Origin: Arthrobacter sp. ok362
GTDB taxonomy: Bacteria; Actinomycetota; Actinomycetes; Actinomycetales; Micrococcaceae
DNA: 64,000 nucleotides
Assembly: GCF_900102785.1 (NCBI RefSeq)
Contig: NZ_FNGC01000017.1
Coordinates: 1-64,000 of the forward strand
Direction of reading: 5' to 3'
The first letter of the stretch is position 1, and each line of letters opens with the position of its first letter. Under the pieces are notes generated by a model that searched no databases, was not told the origin of the DNA, and saw nothing but the letters and a program-made list of their open reading frames with translations. The position numbers and the translations under genes were made by a program. This document shows positions 12,010 to 21,402 of the stretch, piece by piece.

Positions 12010-12034
12010 TGCCCCCGAGTCGTGACCGGGGGCA
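12010..12034 (+). terminator. Terminator-like hairpin after the flavoenzyme gene
   Basis: TGCCCCCG (12010-12017) pairs with CGGGGGCA (12027-12034) around a 9-base loop, 38 bp after the operon's last stop codon. There is no T-run. It probably ends the catabolic operon before the SDR gene. Confidence 0.5.
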
Positions 12035-12073
12035 TACTGCCCGCCCTGCCACAACCAATGGGGAAGAGAAGAC

Positions 12074-12832
12074 ATGAGCCATTTTCAGGACAAGGCCTAC
12101 CTTGTCACCGGCGCCAGCTCCGGCATCGGTCTCGCGACCGCCCGGGCCCTTCTGGCGCAAGGGGCAAAGGTTGCGGCAGTCGGGCTCCCGGACCGTCTGC
12201 TTGATGACGCAAAACGCCAACTGTCGGGCGCTGTGGTCTTCCTCGAAGCCGACGTGTCTGAGTCCAAGCAGGTCGATAGCGCCTTCGCCCGGGCGGAAGC
12301 CGAACTCGGCCCCCTGAGCGGGGCCTTCAACGCCGCCGGAATCTCCAGTGTTGCGCCTATCGCCGAAACGTCCGACGAGCTTTGGCAGAGACTGATCCGG
12401 GTGAATCTGTCCGGCACTTTCCACTTCGCCAGGGCCGCGGCGCGAACGCTCTCATCCAACGGCGGCGGATCGCTCGTCTGCACTGCCAGCGAACTATCCC
12501 TCGTCGGCCAGGCCGGCTACACCGCATACACCGCGACCAAGGGCGGCGTCCTGTCGATGGTGCGATCCTTGGCCGCCGAGCTCGCCCCGGCCAGTGTCCG
12601 GGTCAACGCACTATCGCCAGGCACGACAGATACTCCCATGCTTGCGGCCGAGTTCGCGAACGAAGAAGAACGCGCCCGAGACGAAGCGTCCGTACCGCTT
12701 GGCCGGTTCGCCCTGGCTGAGGAGATTGCGGCCGCGGCGCTGTGGCTACTGGGCCCTGAATCCTCATATGTCACGGGAACAAACCTTGTTGTCGACGGTG
12801 GTCGAACGGCGACCTTCCCGCTTAGCCATTGA
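12074..12832 (+). CDS. Short-chain dehydrogenase/reductase (SDR)
   Basis: This classical SDR of 252 residues has TGASSGIG at 12-19 for NAD(P) binding, the catalytic set Ser139, Tyr152 and Lys156 (YTATK), and an SPGTTDTPM segment after the active site. The C-terminal VTGTNLVVDGG is usual for FabG-like SDRs. The normal NNAG is NAAG here, a tolerated variant. A GAGAAG Shine-Dalgarno precedes the ATG. It stands after a terminator-like hairpin, so it is probably not part of the upstream operon. Substrate unknown. Confidence 0.88.
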   Translation: MSHFQDKAYLVTGASSGIGLATARALLAQGAKVAAVGLPDRLLDDAKRQLSGAVVFLEADVSESKQVDSAFARAEAELGPLSGAFNAAGISSVAPIAETSDELWQRLIRVNLSGTFHFARAAARTLSSNGGGSLVCTASELSLVGQAGYTAYTATKGGVLSMVRSLAAELAPASVRVNALSPGTTDTPMLAAEFANEEERARDEASVPLGRFALAEEIAAAALWLLGPESSYVTGTNLVVDGGRTATFPLSH

Positions 12833-12971
12833 ACCTCCCATCCAACACGCGTACTGAAAGGCAACATCCCGGCCGCCTCATTGATCGGCGGCTCCCGCCG
12901 GCACGACAATGAGTGAGCGGAACGAGGCTGCGGGGAGCGGTTTGGGCCGGGATCGGCGCTATAGTGCCCAC

Positions 12972-13352
12972 ATGATAAAGGGCGGAAACGCGACGATCTA
13001 CGTGAGCGATATGGACCGCTCGGTGCAGTTCTATACCGAGATCCTGGGCCTGCGCCTGGCCTTCCGTGCGGGCAATCATTGGGCCGGCATCGACGCGGGC
13101 GGCGGGCTGCAGCTCGGATTGCACCCCGCTGGCCCGCGCAGCCCCGTTCCGGGCACTCCCGGCGCAATCACCGTGGGATTCGGCGTCGACGAGCCGATCG
13201 AAAAGGTGGTCTCTACGCTGGAGAGTCACGGAGTGCTCTTCCACGGGTCCATAATCGATGACGGCCCCGTCAAGCTGGCCTTCTTCACAGACCCGGACGG
13301 CAACGAGCTCTACCTGGCTGAGGAACGCGCAGAAGCCCGAAACGATTTGTAG
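12972..13352 (+). CDS. VOC-family (glyoxalase/bleomycin resistance) protein
   Basis: This small protein of 126 residues has a vicinal-oxygen-chelate fold. It opens MIKGGNATIYVSDMDRSVQFY with the typical F-Y-x-E-x-L-G-L segment and ends FFTDPDGNELYLAE, where the Glu is the usual metal-ligand position. The ATG at 12972 is preferred because upstream residues are not family-like; TATAGT lies about ten bases upstream, so the transcript may have almost no leader. VOC proteins include dioxygenases, isomerases and drug-binding proteins; nothing here narrows the choice. Confidence 0.85.
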   Translation: MIKGGNATIYVSDMDRSVQFYTEILGLRLAFRAGNHWAGIDAGGGLQLGLHPAGPRSPVPGTPGAITVGFGVDEPIEKVVSTLESHGVLFHGSIIDDGPVKLAFFTDPDGNELYLAEERAEARNDL

Positions 13353-13525
13353 CGTTCCTGCTGGGCGAAAGCTCGAGGATCGCGACAGAGACGCTGTAGA
13401 AACGCTCACCGCCCGGGAACAATACACTTAGGCTGCCCCGCGCAGGTCCGGTCGTCATGATCGAAGGCGACCCGGCGGCTTGGCTTGCACGCCGCTGGGT
13501 CCCCTGTCGCTCACTCATACGGCGG

Positions 13526-13873
13526 TCATGCCCAGATGTATTCCTCGGCGATCGCTCCGTCCTTCCACTTGGCGACGGTCACCATGCGGCCGCCGCCTTC
13601 GAACTCGCCGATCACGCAGGTCCACTCGCCGGAGCCGAAGGCGATCGGGTGGGAGGTGATCTGCGGCGGTGTGCCACCGGCAGATTCGACGTAGGCCTTC
13701 ATGGCGTCGATGTGTTCCTGGACGCCATGGGTGGGTTCCTGGCCCTTCCAGTCCACCAGGACGTCGTCGGTGTGGTGATGGGCGAAGACCCCGTTCCAGT
13801 CGGCGTTATTCCAACCGGTGAAGTCGAGATCATCCATGCCTTTGAGATTCGCTGCCACCTGGTCATCAGTCAT
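13526..13873 (-). CDS. SnoaL-like / NTF2-fold protein
   Basis: This predicted cytoplasmic protein of 115 residues (MTDDQVAANLKGMDDLDFTGW) matches the SnoaL-like NTF2 pattern: an N-terminal helix, HHTDDVLVDWKG, a central helix with HIDAMKAYV, and a sheet with EWTCVIGEFEGGGRMVTVAKWKDG. Proteins of this kind act as small isomerases or hydrolases, or as dose-response ligand binders. The ATG at 13871-13873 has GAAAG upstream. A longer in-frame extension to 14056 looks non-coding. It is divergent from the PadR gene. Confidence 0.8.
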   Translation of the reverse strand: MTDDQVAANLKGMDDLDFTGWNNADWNGVFAHHHTDDVLVDWKGQEPTHGVQEHIDAMKAYVESAGGTPPQITSHPIAFGSGEWTCVIGEFEGGGRMVTVAKWKDGAIAEEYIWA

Positions 13874-14199
13874 GAGCTGCTTCTTTCCTAGAGCTGCTGG
13901 AGATGGTTGGTTGTGTGCTGCCCGTCCGCGACTGCCTGTTGATAAGGGGCTGTAGTCCCCGCGTCCGGATGCCCCGAGATTATCCGCGGGACGCGAAAAG
14001 CAAAAGGCTTCCGAGCCGCGGTATCCCAGGCCGCCACAAACCCAGGCATGACACATCAGGTGGTGTCGGATTCTCCGTGGACGGCATTGCCGGGAACTTC
14101 GTGCGTGGCCCCCACTCCGTCGGCTTCTCGCACTGCTGGTTTTGGCGTATATCGGGATGTATCGTTGACCATCGTTCGCGATTCACCAAGGAGAGCAGC

Positions 14200-14742
14200 A
14201 TGCGTAATTCATACCCGGCGGCCGGATTTGGCGGCCCCAGCTTCGACGGCATGTGGCAGGCCGTTGAAGAGTTGCGTTCAAGGTTTGAGAAGCGCTCGGG
14301 CACCCGCGCGGGGCGAGGCGAGGTGCGGTCGGCGGTGCTGGCCCTGCTCGCCGAGCGGCCGATGCACGGCTATCAGATCATCCGTGAAATCGAGGAGCGC
14401 AGCAAGGGCAGCTGGAAGCCGAGTGCCGGCTCCGTCTATCCCACGCTGCAACTGCTGGCCGATGAGGGATTCATCCGTGCCGAGGAGTCCAACGGCCGCA
14501 AGATCTACTCGCTGACCGAAGCAGGCCGAGAGGATGTAGCGCGCGCCGATGCGTCAGCGCCATGGGAGTCAACCGGCCCGGCATCCGGCACCGGATTTGC
14601 GGCACTGCCCAAAGCCGGCGTCGAGCTCGCGCAGGCCGCGTCCCAGGTGGGTCGCACCGGCTCGCCGGAGCAGGTGCAGCAGGCCGTGGCGGTGCTCGAC
14701 GAGGCACGTCGTCGGCTGTATTCGATCCTCGCCCAGGACTGA
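14200..14742 (+). CDS. PadR-family transcriptional regulator
   Basis: The protein has 180 residues. A winged helix lies at about 40-115: VRSAVLALLAERPMHGYQII, then GSVYPTLQLLADEGFI and a wing ending YSLTEAGRE, all PadR signatures. A glycine-rich N-terminus and a C-terminal helix (VLDEARRRLYSIL) flank it. AGGAGAGCAGC lies just upstream of the ATG. It ends 5 bp before a GTG that starts the ABC1-kinase gene, so the two are one operon and PadR probably autoregulates both. Confidence 0.9.
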   Translation: MRNSYPAAGFGGPSFDGMWQAVEELRSRFEKRSGTRAGRGEVRSAVLALLAERPMHGYQIIREIEERSKGSWKPSAGSVYPTLQLLADEGFIRAEESNGRKIYSLTEAGREDVARADASAPWESTGPASGTGFAALPKAGVELAQAASQVGRTGSPEQVQQAVAVLDEARRRLYSILAQD

Positions 14743-14747
14743 CGGCG

Positions 14748-16460
14748 GTGACGTCGGTTCGTCGGGACCGAGCAGATCCGGTACCCGGCGCCGGGGACAC
14801 CCGTGTCCGTTACCGTCGTATCCTGCGCTTCGCCGCGTGGCATCTCGCGGTGACGTGGTGGTTTGAGCTGCTCCTCCCCCGCGTCGGGCTAGGCAGAATT
14901 GCCGATCGCACTCGGGCGAAGAGGATGCGGAGCTTCGCGCAGCACTTCCACGCGCTAGCGGTGGACCTGGGCGGTCTGATGATCAAGGTTGGTCAGTTCC
15001 TTTCGTCCAGGCTCGACGTACTTCCGCCCGAGATCACCAGGGAGCTTGAGGGACTGCAGGACGAGGTGCCCCCCGTCCCGTTCCCCGCAATCCGTGCACT
15101 TGCCGAGGCGGAGCTGGGCGCCCCGCTGGACCAGGTTTTCGCCTCGGTCGAGGAGACCCCAATTGCCGCCGCCTCCCTCGGGCAGGCGCACCGGGCACAA
15201 CTCCTTCACACCGATGCCGCCGACACCGGGCTCGATAACGTGATCGTGAAGGTGCAGCGCCCGGGCATCCACGCGATTGTCGACGTCGACCTGGCTGCGC
15301 TACGCAAAGTGGGCGGCTGGCTAAGCCACGTGCGCCTCGTGTCCGATCGTGCCGACGTGCCCGCACTGGTTGAGGAGTTTGCGCAAACCAGTCTCGAGGA
15401 GATCGACTACCTGCATGAGGCAGCGAATGCAGAGCGCTTTGCCGCTGACTTCGCCGACGACGACAGGATGACTGTGCCCGACGTCGCATGGGAGCGGACC
15501 AGCCGCCGCGTGCTCACCCTCGAAGATGTCACGGCGATCAAGATCACGGATTCCGAGGCGCTTCTTGCGGCGGGCATCGATCCGGCGCAGGTTGCCACGG
15601 TTTTCGCGTCGGTCATGTTCGACCAGTTGTTCACGAACGGCTTTTTCCACGCCGATCCGCATCCCGGCAATATCTTTGTCACTCCGGTTACCGATTCGTC
15701 CGCAGAGCGCCCATGGAAGCTGACGTTCATCGACTTCGGCATGATGGGCGAGGTTCCGCCAACCACTCGCAACGGCCTGCGGAAGCTGCTGATCGCGGCC
15801 GCCTCGCGTGACGGTAAGGGCTTGGTGAGCGCGATCAGCGACGTGGGCGTGCTGGTACCGTCGGCCGAGACGGCCGAGCTTGAACGGGCGATGACTCACC
15901 TCTTCGCCCGGTTTGGCGGGATGGGCTTCGCCGAGCTTCGGGAGGTGGACCCGCGGGAGTTCCGTGATTTCGCGGCAGAGTTCGGCGACCTAGTTCGCTC
16001 TTTGCCATTCCAGCTCCCGGAGAACTTCCTGCTCATCATCCGTGCGATGTCACTGACCTCGGGTGTGTGCAGCTCGCTGAACGCCCGGTTCAACCTGTGG
16101 GACTCGGTCGAACCCTATGCAGGGCAGCTGCTGCGCGACGAGCGCGGCAACATCGTGCAGGACGTGGCTCAGCAGGCGCTCGACGCCGCCGGGGTCGCCC
16201 TGCGCCTACCGAAACGCCTGGATGGGCTTGTCACTCGAATCGAGGACGGGTCACTGGCCGTGACCAACCCGCGCCTCGAACGGCAGATAGCACGGCTTAA
16301 CCGCACGGCAAAGCGATCGGCCTCGGCACTGATATTCGGCGCCCTGCTCATCGCAGGTTCCGTCGTCCGAGCGGACGACACGGTGCTCGGCACCGTGCTG
16401 ATGATCGCCTCAGGGGTACCGCTGCTGCACGGGCTGTGGGTGGGGCGCCGCCGCCCCTGA
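14748..16460 (+). CDS. ABC1/AarF (UbiB-family) atypical kinase-like protein
   Basis: This is a 570-residue protein from a GTG start 5 bp after the PadR stop; longer frames overlap PadR. It has the ADCK/UbiB hallmarks: the KxGQ motif LMIKVGQFLSSR with Lys80, the ATP-site Lys in IVKVQRPG, the HADPHPGN catalytic/metal loop and FIDFGMMG. Two C-terminal hydrophobic segments suggest membrane anchoring. UbiB proteins support isoprenoid-quinone or lipid metabolism through an ATPase activity. Pairing with PadR suggests induction by membrane or phenolic stress, which is inference. Confidence 0.88.
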   Translation: MTSVRRDRADPVPGAGDTRVRYRRILRFAAWHLAVTWWFELLLPRVGLGRIADRTRAKRMRSFAQHFHALAVDLGGLMIKVGQFLSSRLDVLPPEITRELEGLQDEVPPVPFPAIRALAEAELGAPLDQVFASVEETPIAAASLGQAHRAQLLHTDAADTGLDNVIVKVQRPGIHAIVDVDLAALRKVGGWLSHVRLVSDRADVPALVEEFAQTSLEEIDYLHEAANAERFAADFADDDRMTVPDVAWERTSRRVLTLEDVTAIKITDSEALLAAGIDPAQVATVFASVMFDQLFTNGFFHADPHPGNIFVTPVTDSSAERPWKLTFIDFGMMGEVPPTTRNGLRKLLIAAASRDGKGLVSAISDVGVLVPSAETAELERAMTHLFARFGGMGFAELREVDPREFRDFAAEFGDLVRSLPFQLPENFLLIIRAMSLTSGVCSSLNARFNLWDSVEPYAGQLLRDERGNIVQDVAQQALDAAGVALRLPKRLDGLVTRIEDGSLAVTNPRLERQIARLNRTAKRSASALIFGALLIAGSVVRADDTVLGTVLMIASGVPLLHGLWVGRRRP

Positions 16461-16681
16461 ATGAACTGGTGAGCCGAGACTCAGCTGTCGGCCCAGCGCC
16501 CATAGCCCGTTCCAGTTGCAGGACTAAGGTTCGTTGTCCGGTCAGTCCGGGCATGGTTCCTGCCCCAGTCTTCAGTGATCCGAAGCGCGGTCTCCGGCAT
16601 ATTTATGGAAGCGTGCCTGGCGCTATCTATCGCGACGCACGCAAAGGAAAGTGCGGCCCTCTCTACACCACCGTTGCCTGC

Positions 16682-18295
16682 CTAGAACTGGGTGGTGCCG
16701 CGCAGCCTGTGTGGGCGGCCGTCTGGGTCCACGACGAGGCGGCTGATCGGAACCGCCCAGCGGCGCTGGAGGACCGACACGGGTTCTGGACTGTGGTGGC
16801 GAACATGTCCGGTGGGTCGGGGCGAGCGGCGGCCAGTTTCGTGCCAGCGGTCGAGAGCGTCGGCGGTGGTGTTCCAAAGTTCGAGCCCGGTCGCCGGGTC
16901 GTGGAGTCGGGAATCGTTCTGGTCCAGGCCCAGGTGTTCGGCCCAGAGTTGGAGGCGGAGCCCGCGTGCCAACAGTCGGGGAGCGTCGTAGCCGGTGTCT
17001 GTGCCGGGAGGCTCCCGGTCGGCGGCCGTCATGTCGAGTACGGCGCAGGTGAGCTCGCTGTCGGTGGTCCATGATCGGCGGTTGAAGTTGTCTGAGCCGC
17101 AGGTGAACCAGGTGTCGTCGATGATGCAGATTTTGGCGTGGACGTAGATCGGTGTTCCGGTGCTGTTTTCCAGGTCGAACACGCCGACCCTGTCGGGCGC
17201 GACCCGGCGCAGCATTCTGATGGCGCGCAGTTGCCCGATCCGGCTAGGCGGCCCTGCGAGGGGGCCATCGGAGTCGGGGTAGCGGGGCACGACGGCGATC
17301 ACGTTCAATTCGGGGTTCCGTTCGAGAGCCTCCGCGATTCCGGCTGCGACCTCTGTCGACCACAAGTACTGGTCCTCGATGTAGATCAGGGAGCGGGCGC
17401 GAGCGAAGGCTTTCGCGTAGGCGCGGGCAACGCTGCGCTCTCCGGCAGGTGCGTACGGGAACGGGGGACGTTTCACACCGTAAGTGCAGAGCAGCTGCAC
17501 GGCGTGAGGTCCCGCCGGTGGTGGTGGCGGTGCAGTGGCCGGGAGCGGCTTGGGGTGCCGGGGCATACGGGCGAGACGCTGCAGCAGCATCCGGTAAGGG
17601 GTGCGTCGGTCCAGGGGATGTGGGTCATTCCACCGTTCAGCGAACACTGCGAGCACATCTCCCACCACGGGGCCACGCAGTTCGAGGGCTGCATCGTGCC
17701 ACGGGGGTCGTTTCCCGTACCGGGAATCCATGGTCACCGCTTGCGGGTCTCCGGCGTGATCGGCATCGTCTCGACGGCTGTGGCAAAGGTCGATCCCGCC
17801 AACGAACGCGACGTCCCGCGAGGGGTTGTCACGATGGCGGATGACGAAGAATTTTTGGTGATGGGAGCCGAACAAGCGTACTCGCTGATCCAGCAGCACC
17901 TCTCCGCCGGCTTCGTTGATCTGACGACCTAGGAGCTCGTTGGATCGGCCGCTCATCGGGGCTGACACGCGCTCGCCGTGGGATCTCCAAACAAGGCCCC
18001 GCACGTCCACTCCCGCGCGAGCCAACCCCGCGAGCAGATCGCCGATCGACGGTCCGTCCGCCAGCAGCCGCTCGTCGGCATCGCCACGCCAGTCGGTGAA
18101 CCACACACTGTCTCCCGCATGCAGAGACATAAGCTCCTCATGCAGTCGGGCGAAGTAGGTGGCTCCATGAATCAGGGGCCGCACGAGGTTGCCCTCCGAC
18201 CAGGACGGCGACCCGGCACTACCCGCTTGCTCACCTGTGGCCAGATTCCCCCGCTCAGCGCGACTCAGGAACCACGTACCAGCATCACTGTCCAC
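16682..18295 (-). CDS. Phospholipase D-like (HKD) protein
   Basis: This is a 537-residue protein if translated from the GTG at 18293-18295; the frame stays open upstream to 18547, so the start is uncertain. It has two PLD half-sites. The first, SHHQKFFVIRHRD near residue 146, has H and K but not Asp at the usual spacing. The second, VHAKICIIDD, is a full HxKxxxxD. GSDNFNRRSW follows the second site as in phosphatidyltransferase/PLD enzymes. No signal peptide is clear from this start. Likely substrates are phospholipids; nuclease activity is less likely at this length. Confidence 0.85.
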   Translation of the reverse strand: MDSDAGTWFLSRAERGNLATGEQAGSAGSPSWSEGNLVRPLIHGATYFARLHEELMSLHAGDSVWFTDWRGDADERLLADGPSIGDLLAGLARAGVDVRGLVWRSHGERVSAPMSGRSNELLGRQINEAGGEVLLDQRVRLFGSHHQKFFVIRHRDNPSRDVAFVGGIDLCHSRRDDADHAGDPQAVTMDSRYGKRPPWHDAALELRGPVVGDVLAVFAERWNDPHPLDRRTPYRMLLQRLARMPRHPKPLPATAPPPPPAGPHAVQLLCTYGVKRPPFPYAPAGERSVARAYAKAFARARSLIYIEDQYLWSTEVAAGIAEALERNPELNVIAVVPRYPDSDGPLAGPPSRIGQLRAIRMLRRVAPDRVGVFDLENSTGTPIYVHAKICIIDDTWFTCGSDNFNRRSWTTDSELTCAVLDMTAADREPPGTDTGYDAPRLLARGLRLQLWAEHLGLDQNDSRLHDPATGLELWNTTADALDRWHETGRRSPRPTGHVRHHSPEPVSVLQRRWAVPISRLVVDPDGRPHRLRGTTQF

Positions 18296-18614
18296 TCGAC
18301 GCACTCTACGGGGCGCCGTGAAGAAGTAGCAATGCAAGAAGCACCGTCCGACAACGGAAATCAAGAGACACTGCAGAAACGCACCACGGCACCGGCTTCT
18401 CCAGATTGCACGGAAGTCATGTCGCTCCCGCCCGGACCCACAAAGAAGAGGTAACACGGCCACCAAAAGCCTAAGAAGGAGGGGCCCGATGCACGAACGA
18501 CCAACGGAAAAGGAAACTCCCCCGGCTCGGCTCCTTCGGTCCCCCATACCTCCCTTGCGGTACCCGGCCGCGTTTGTAGACTGATCGGGGATCTATCTAT
18601 TCGGTTGGCAGGGG

Positions 18615-19412
18615 ATGGGCACGAGAATGGCGACTTTTCGGGAACTCCACCACACTATCGAGCCACTCCTGTTGCCCAATGCGTGGGACATCGGATCCGC
18701 CTTGGCATTTGCGGCAGCGGGATTCCCGGCCGTCGGCACCACCAGCTTTGGCATTGCGGCAAGTGCCGGGCTGCCGGACGGGGTTCGGTACAGCAAGACG
18801 GTAACCGCCGCACTCGTGGCGCAGCTGTGCCGCCTGCCTGTCCACATCACCGCGGACGTCGAGGACGGTTACTCCGATGACCCCGCCGAGGTTGCAGAAC
18901 ATGTGGCGCAACTAGCTAACCTCGGCGTGGCCGGGGTCAACTTGGAGGACAGCACGGCCGGGCACCTGGTCGATCCATCCGCCTTTGCCGACAAGGTTGC
19001 CGCCGTCAAGCGACGCAGCCCGGCTGTGTTCATCAACGCGCGGGTAGACAACATATGGCTCGGCGAACAGGCCACTGTGGATGCCGTCCTGCTCCGTGCC
19101 GGTGTCTACGCCGACGCCGGGGCGGACGGGATCTTTGTCCCCGGACTTGTGGTTCCGGACGACATCCAGACCATCACCGCTGGCATTGGGCTGCCGATCA
19201 ACGTGCTGGCACATCCCTCGCTGACTGTTGCCGAGCTGGGTGAGCTGGGGGTCCGGCGGGTGAGTTCCGGTTCCTTGCCGTACCGCGCAGCAGTTGACGC
19301 GGCGGTGAACGTGGCGAGCGCCCTGCGTGACGGCAAGCAAGTGCCCGCCGCCACCCCGTACCGGGAGATGCAGTCGCGTCTCGTGTCATTCAGCCAACGT
19401 TCCTCGGGTTGA
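18615..19412 (+). CDS. Isocitrate lyase/PEP mutase family enzyme
   Basis: This 265-residue TIM-barrel protein has LLLPNAWDIGSA and VGTTSFGIAASAGLPDG at the N-terminus, then ITADVEDGYSDDP with the metal-binding acidic residues, and GVNLEDS. This matches the PEP phosphomutase/isocitrate-lyase superfamily, particularly the carboxyvinyl-carboxyphosphonate-mutase-like group. The lyase KKCGH-type loop is not seen, so true isocitrate or methylisocitrate lyase is unlikely. The start could be 18615 or the ATG four codons later. It is divergent from the PLD gene and stands alone. Confidence 0.85.
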   Translation: MGTRMATFRELHHTIEPLLLPNAWDIGSALAFAAAGFPAVGTTSFGIAASAGLPDGVRYSKTVTAALVAQLCRLPVHITADVEDGYSDDPAEVAEHVAQLANLGVAGVNLEDSTAGHLVDPSAFADKVAAVKRRSPAVFINARVDNIWLGEQATVDAVLLRAGVYADAGADGIFVPGLVVPDDIQTITAGIGLPINVLAHPSLTVAELGELGVRRVSSGSLPYRAAVDAAVNVASALRDGKQVPAATPYREMQSRLVSFSQRSSG

Positions 19413-19540
19413 CCGCCGGTGCGAACCCCGCTAGGAGACGGGCTGTATGCCGGTCTCGGCTCAGCTGCTCAGCTGCTCAGCCGTCAGCGGACACCAGGCC
19501 GACCAACTGCTGATTATTTCCGGATAGCCGTCACGGTGCT

Positions 19541-21154
19541 TTAATGGCTAACCCCCTTGAGCTGATTCAGCAGGATTCTGCCATTCGGGGTGCCCAATCC
19601 TGTGCAGGGATCCCAACCTGGACCTGCAAAGAAGGTTCCGTTATCGCCGCTCCTTATGTCCCTGAACCCGGGCGCGGGTTTTCCGCCAGATGTTGAATTG
19701 TAAATCTGAGGCTGCAGGAGCCCGAACCGGCGGTTTGCTGCCTGCGCCAGCCTGACTACCAAGGCGGCCCAGAGGGGGGCGACGGCGCTGGTGCCTCCGA
19801 ATACCGAGTCGGTGCCGTCTACGCGGACCTTGTATCCTGTTTGCGGGTCAGCCACGCCGCTGACATCCGGCACGCCTCTGCCGTTGCGAGGAGCATGCTT
19901 TTTGTCTCCTTTGACGTGTGAGAGCGCCGTCCGTTGCCAAGGCGGAATTGAGAATTTGTCGCTGTAGCCACCGCCAGTGGCCGAATGGGGATTTTCATTC
20001 CACACGGTTTCCGATTTGATAATTCCGGTGGCGGTGTCAGCCTCAAGCCGTGTTCCACCGCAGGCCAGCGCGTGTGGACTTGAAGCGGGAAAATCGGCGT
20101 GGTCTCTGCCGTCGGTGACGCCGTCCTTGCTGCCGTTGTCGCCGGCGGCTGCGGTGACGGTTGCGCCTAAGGCGGCGGCATCAGCCAACGCTTGGTCGAG
20201 GGCTTTGCGGGCCTGCGCGGTCCAGTTGTCCTCACTCTGCCCCCAGCTGATGCTGATCGCAGTGGGTGTCGGATCGGCATGGGCCGCGCTGCTGAGGGCG
20301 TCCACGAATCCGGCGTCGCTGTTGGGTGCGAAGTAGACGACGATATTCGCCTTCGGGGCTAGGGCCCCAGCGACCTCGACATCCAGCAGCACTTCACCGT
20401 CATCGCCGGTCGGATCGTGCTCTGGCTGATTGGATCCGCCATCGACTCCCACGGCAGTTACTGACGGGGAGTCAATGCCGAGTCCTTGGAAGTATGTGTC
20501 CAAATCTTCGCTTTCATAACCGCCGCCGAGTTCAAGGATCGCAAGGGTATGCCCTGTGCCGTCCGTCTCCGCAGGGAAGTCGTAGATTTTTCCAAGCTCC
20601 AGGGGCGTGTAGCTGATAGGGCCGGTTGCGGCCGGTCTGAAATGAGCACGGGCCTGGGGGCGGTCGTCTAGGCCCAGGACTGCGGTGACAACCCCGTCCA
20701 AGGTTTGGGGAATACTCAGTCCACCCGTCCGGTGACGGTGGACCACCATTTTGCCGTTGGGCGCTTCGCTGGTCACCTGATCAAGGGATGTTCCAAAGAT
20801 CCTGCTTAACAGACGCACCGTACCGGAGACCCGCACGCGCCGTGAGGCAGCGTCGGATTCGACGACCCGTGCTCCCAATTCCGTCAGAGTTTGAGTCACG
20901 AGATCGATATCGTTCTGGGATGCCCCGTGCCGTGCGACGAACTGCTTTCGAGCCATCGGCTTGCTCAGTGAGGCCGCCGGGATCTGTTCCTGTCGGCGCA
21001 GAATAAGTGTTATCTCGATGACCTGATCTGGGTCGAGGGCTGCCCGGGTCCCTTCAACGTTCGGAGCTGGTGCCCGCTCGCTTCCGAGCAACGGTGTCAG
21101 GTGCAGGGAATCTACCTTGCGCGTCCGGTCCGAACTCCTGCTGGCATCAGCCAT
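19541..21154 (-). CDS. S53 family serine-carboxyl peptidase (kumamolisin-like, with prodomain)
   Basis: This is a 537-residue sedolisin precursor. Residues from about 15 to 170 form the activation prodomain. The catalytic residues are Glu254 and Asp258 in GEVLLDVEV, Asp339 of AAAGDNGSKDG for the oxyanion hole, and Ser456 in GGTSAVAP. DIRSGDNG and WDPCTGLGTPNG near the C-terminus form the calcium site. These enzymes are secreted acid endopeptidases. No classical signal peptide is visible, as in kumamolisin itself. It stands alone, 248 bp from the DUF2278 gene. Confidence 0.93.
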   Translation of the reverse strand: MADASRSSDRTRKVDSLHLTPLLGSERAPAPNVEGTRAALDPDQVIEITLILRRQEQIPAASLSKPMARKQFVARHGASQNDIDLVTQTLTELGARVVESDAASRRVRVSGTVRLLSRIFGTSLDQVTSEAPNGKMVVHRHRTGGLSIPQTLDGVVTAVLGLDDRPQARAHFRPAATGPISYTPLELGKIYDFPAETDGTGHTLAILELGGGYESEDLDTYFQGLGIDSPSVTAVGVDGGSNQPEHDPTGDDGEVLLDVEVAGALAPKANIVVYFAPNSDAGFVDALSSAAHADPTPTAISISWGQSEDNWTAQARKALDQALADAAALGATVTAAAGDNGSKDGVTDGRDHADFPASSPHALACGGTRLEADTATGIIKSETVWNENPHSATGGGYSDKFSIPPWQRTALSHVKGDKKHAPRNGRGVPDVSGVADPQTGYKVRVDGTDSVFGGTSAVAPLWAALVVRLAQAANRRFGLLQPQIYNSTSGGKPAPGFRDIRSGDNGTFFAGPGWDPCTGLGTPNGRILLNQLKGVSH

Positions 21155-21402
21155 TTTTGTCTCCGTTTCCTTGAACAGCGGGGCAGGTCAGCTAAGGGAT
21201 CTGACGAGCTGGAACAACTCTGGTTCATTGGTGTCTGCAGGCCCGCCTACGGCCGTCCCGCTTTGCGGTTGTGTGAATCAAATGTTCGCCATGGCGTGCT
21301 ATCGACAGTGAACAGCTCGTGACGTTACTCCAGCGTTACTGGGTGAGTTCGCTGATTCCGCGAACCAGCATCTAGCCGGAGCCCGGGCTACGTCGGCCCC
21401 GG

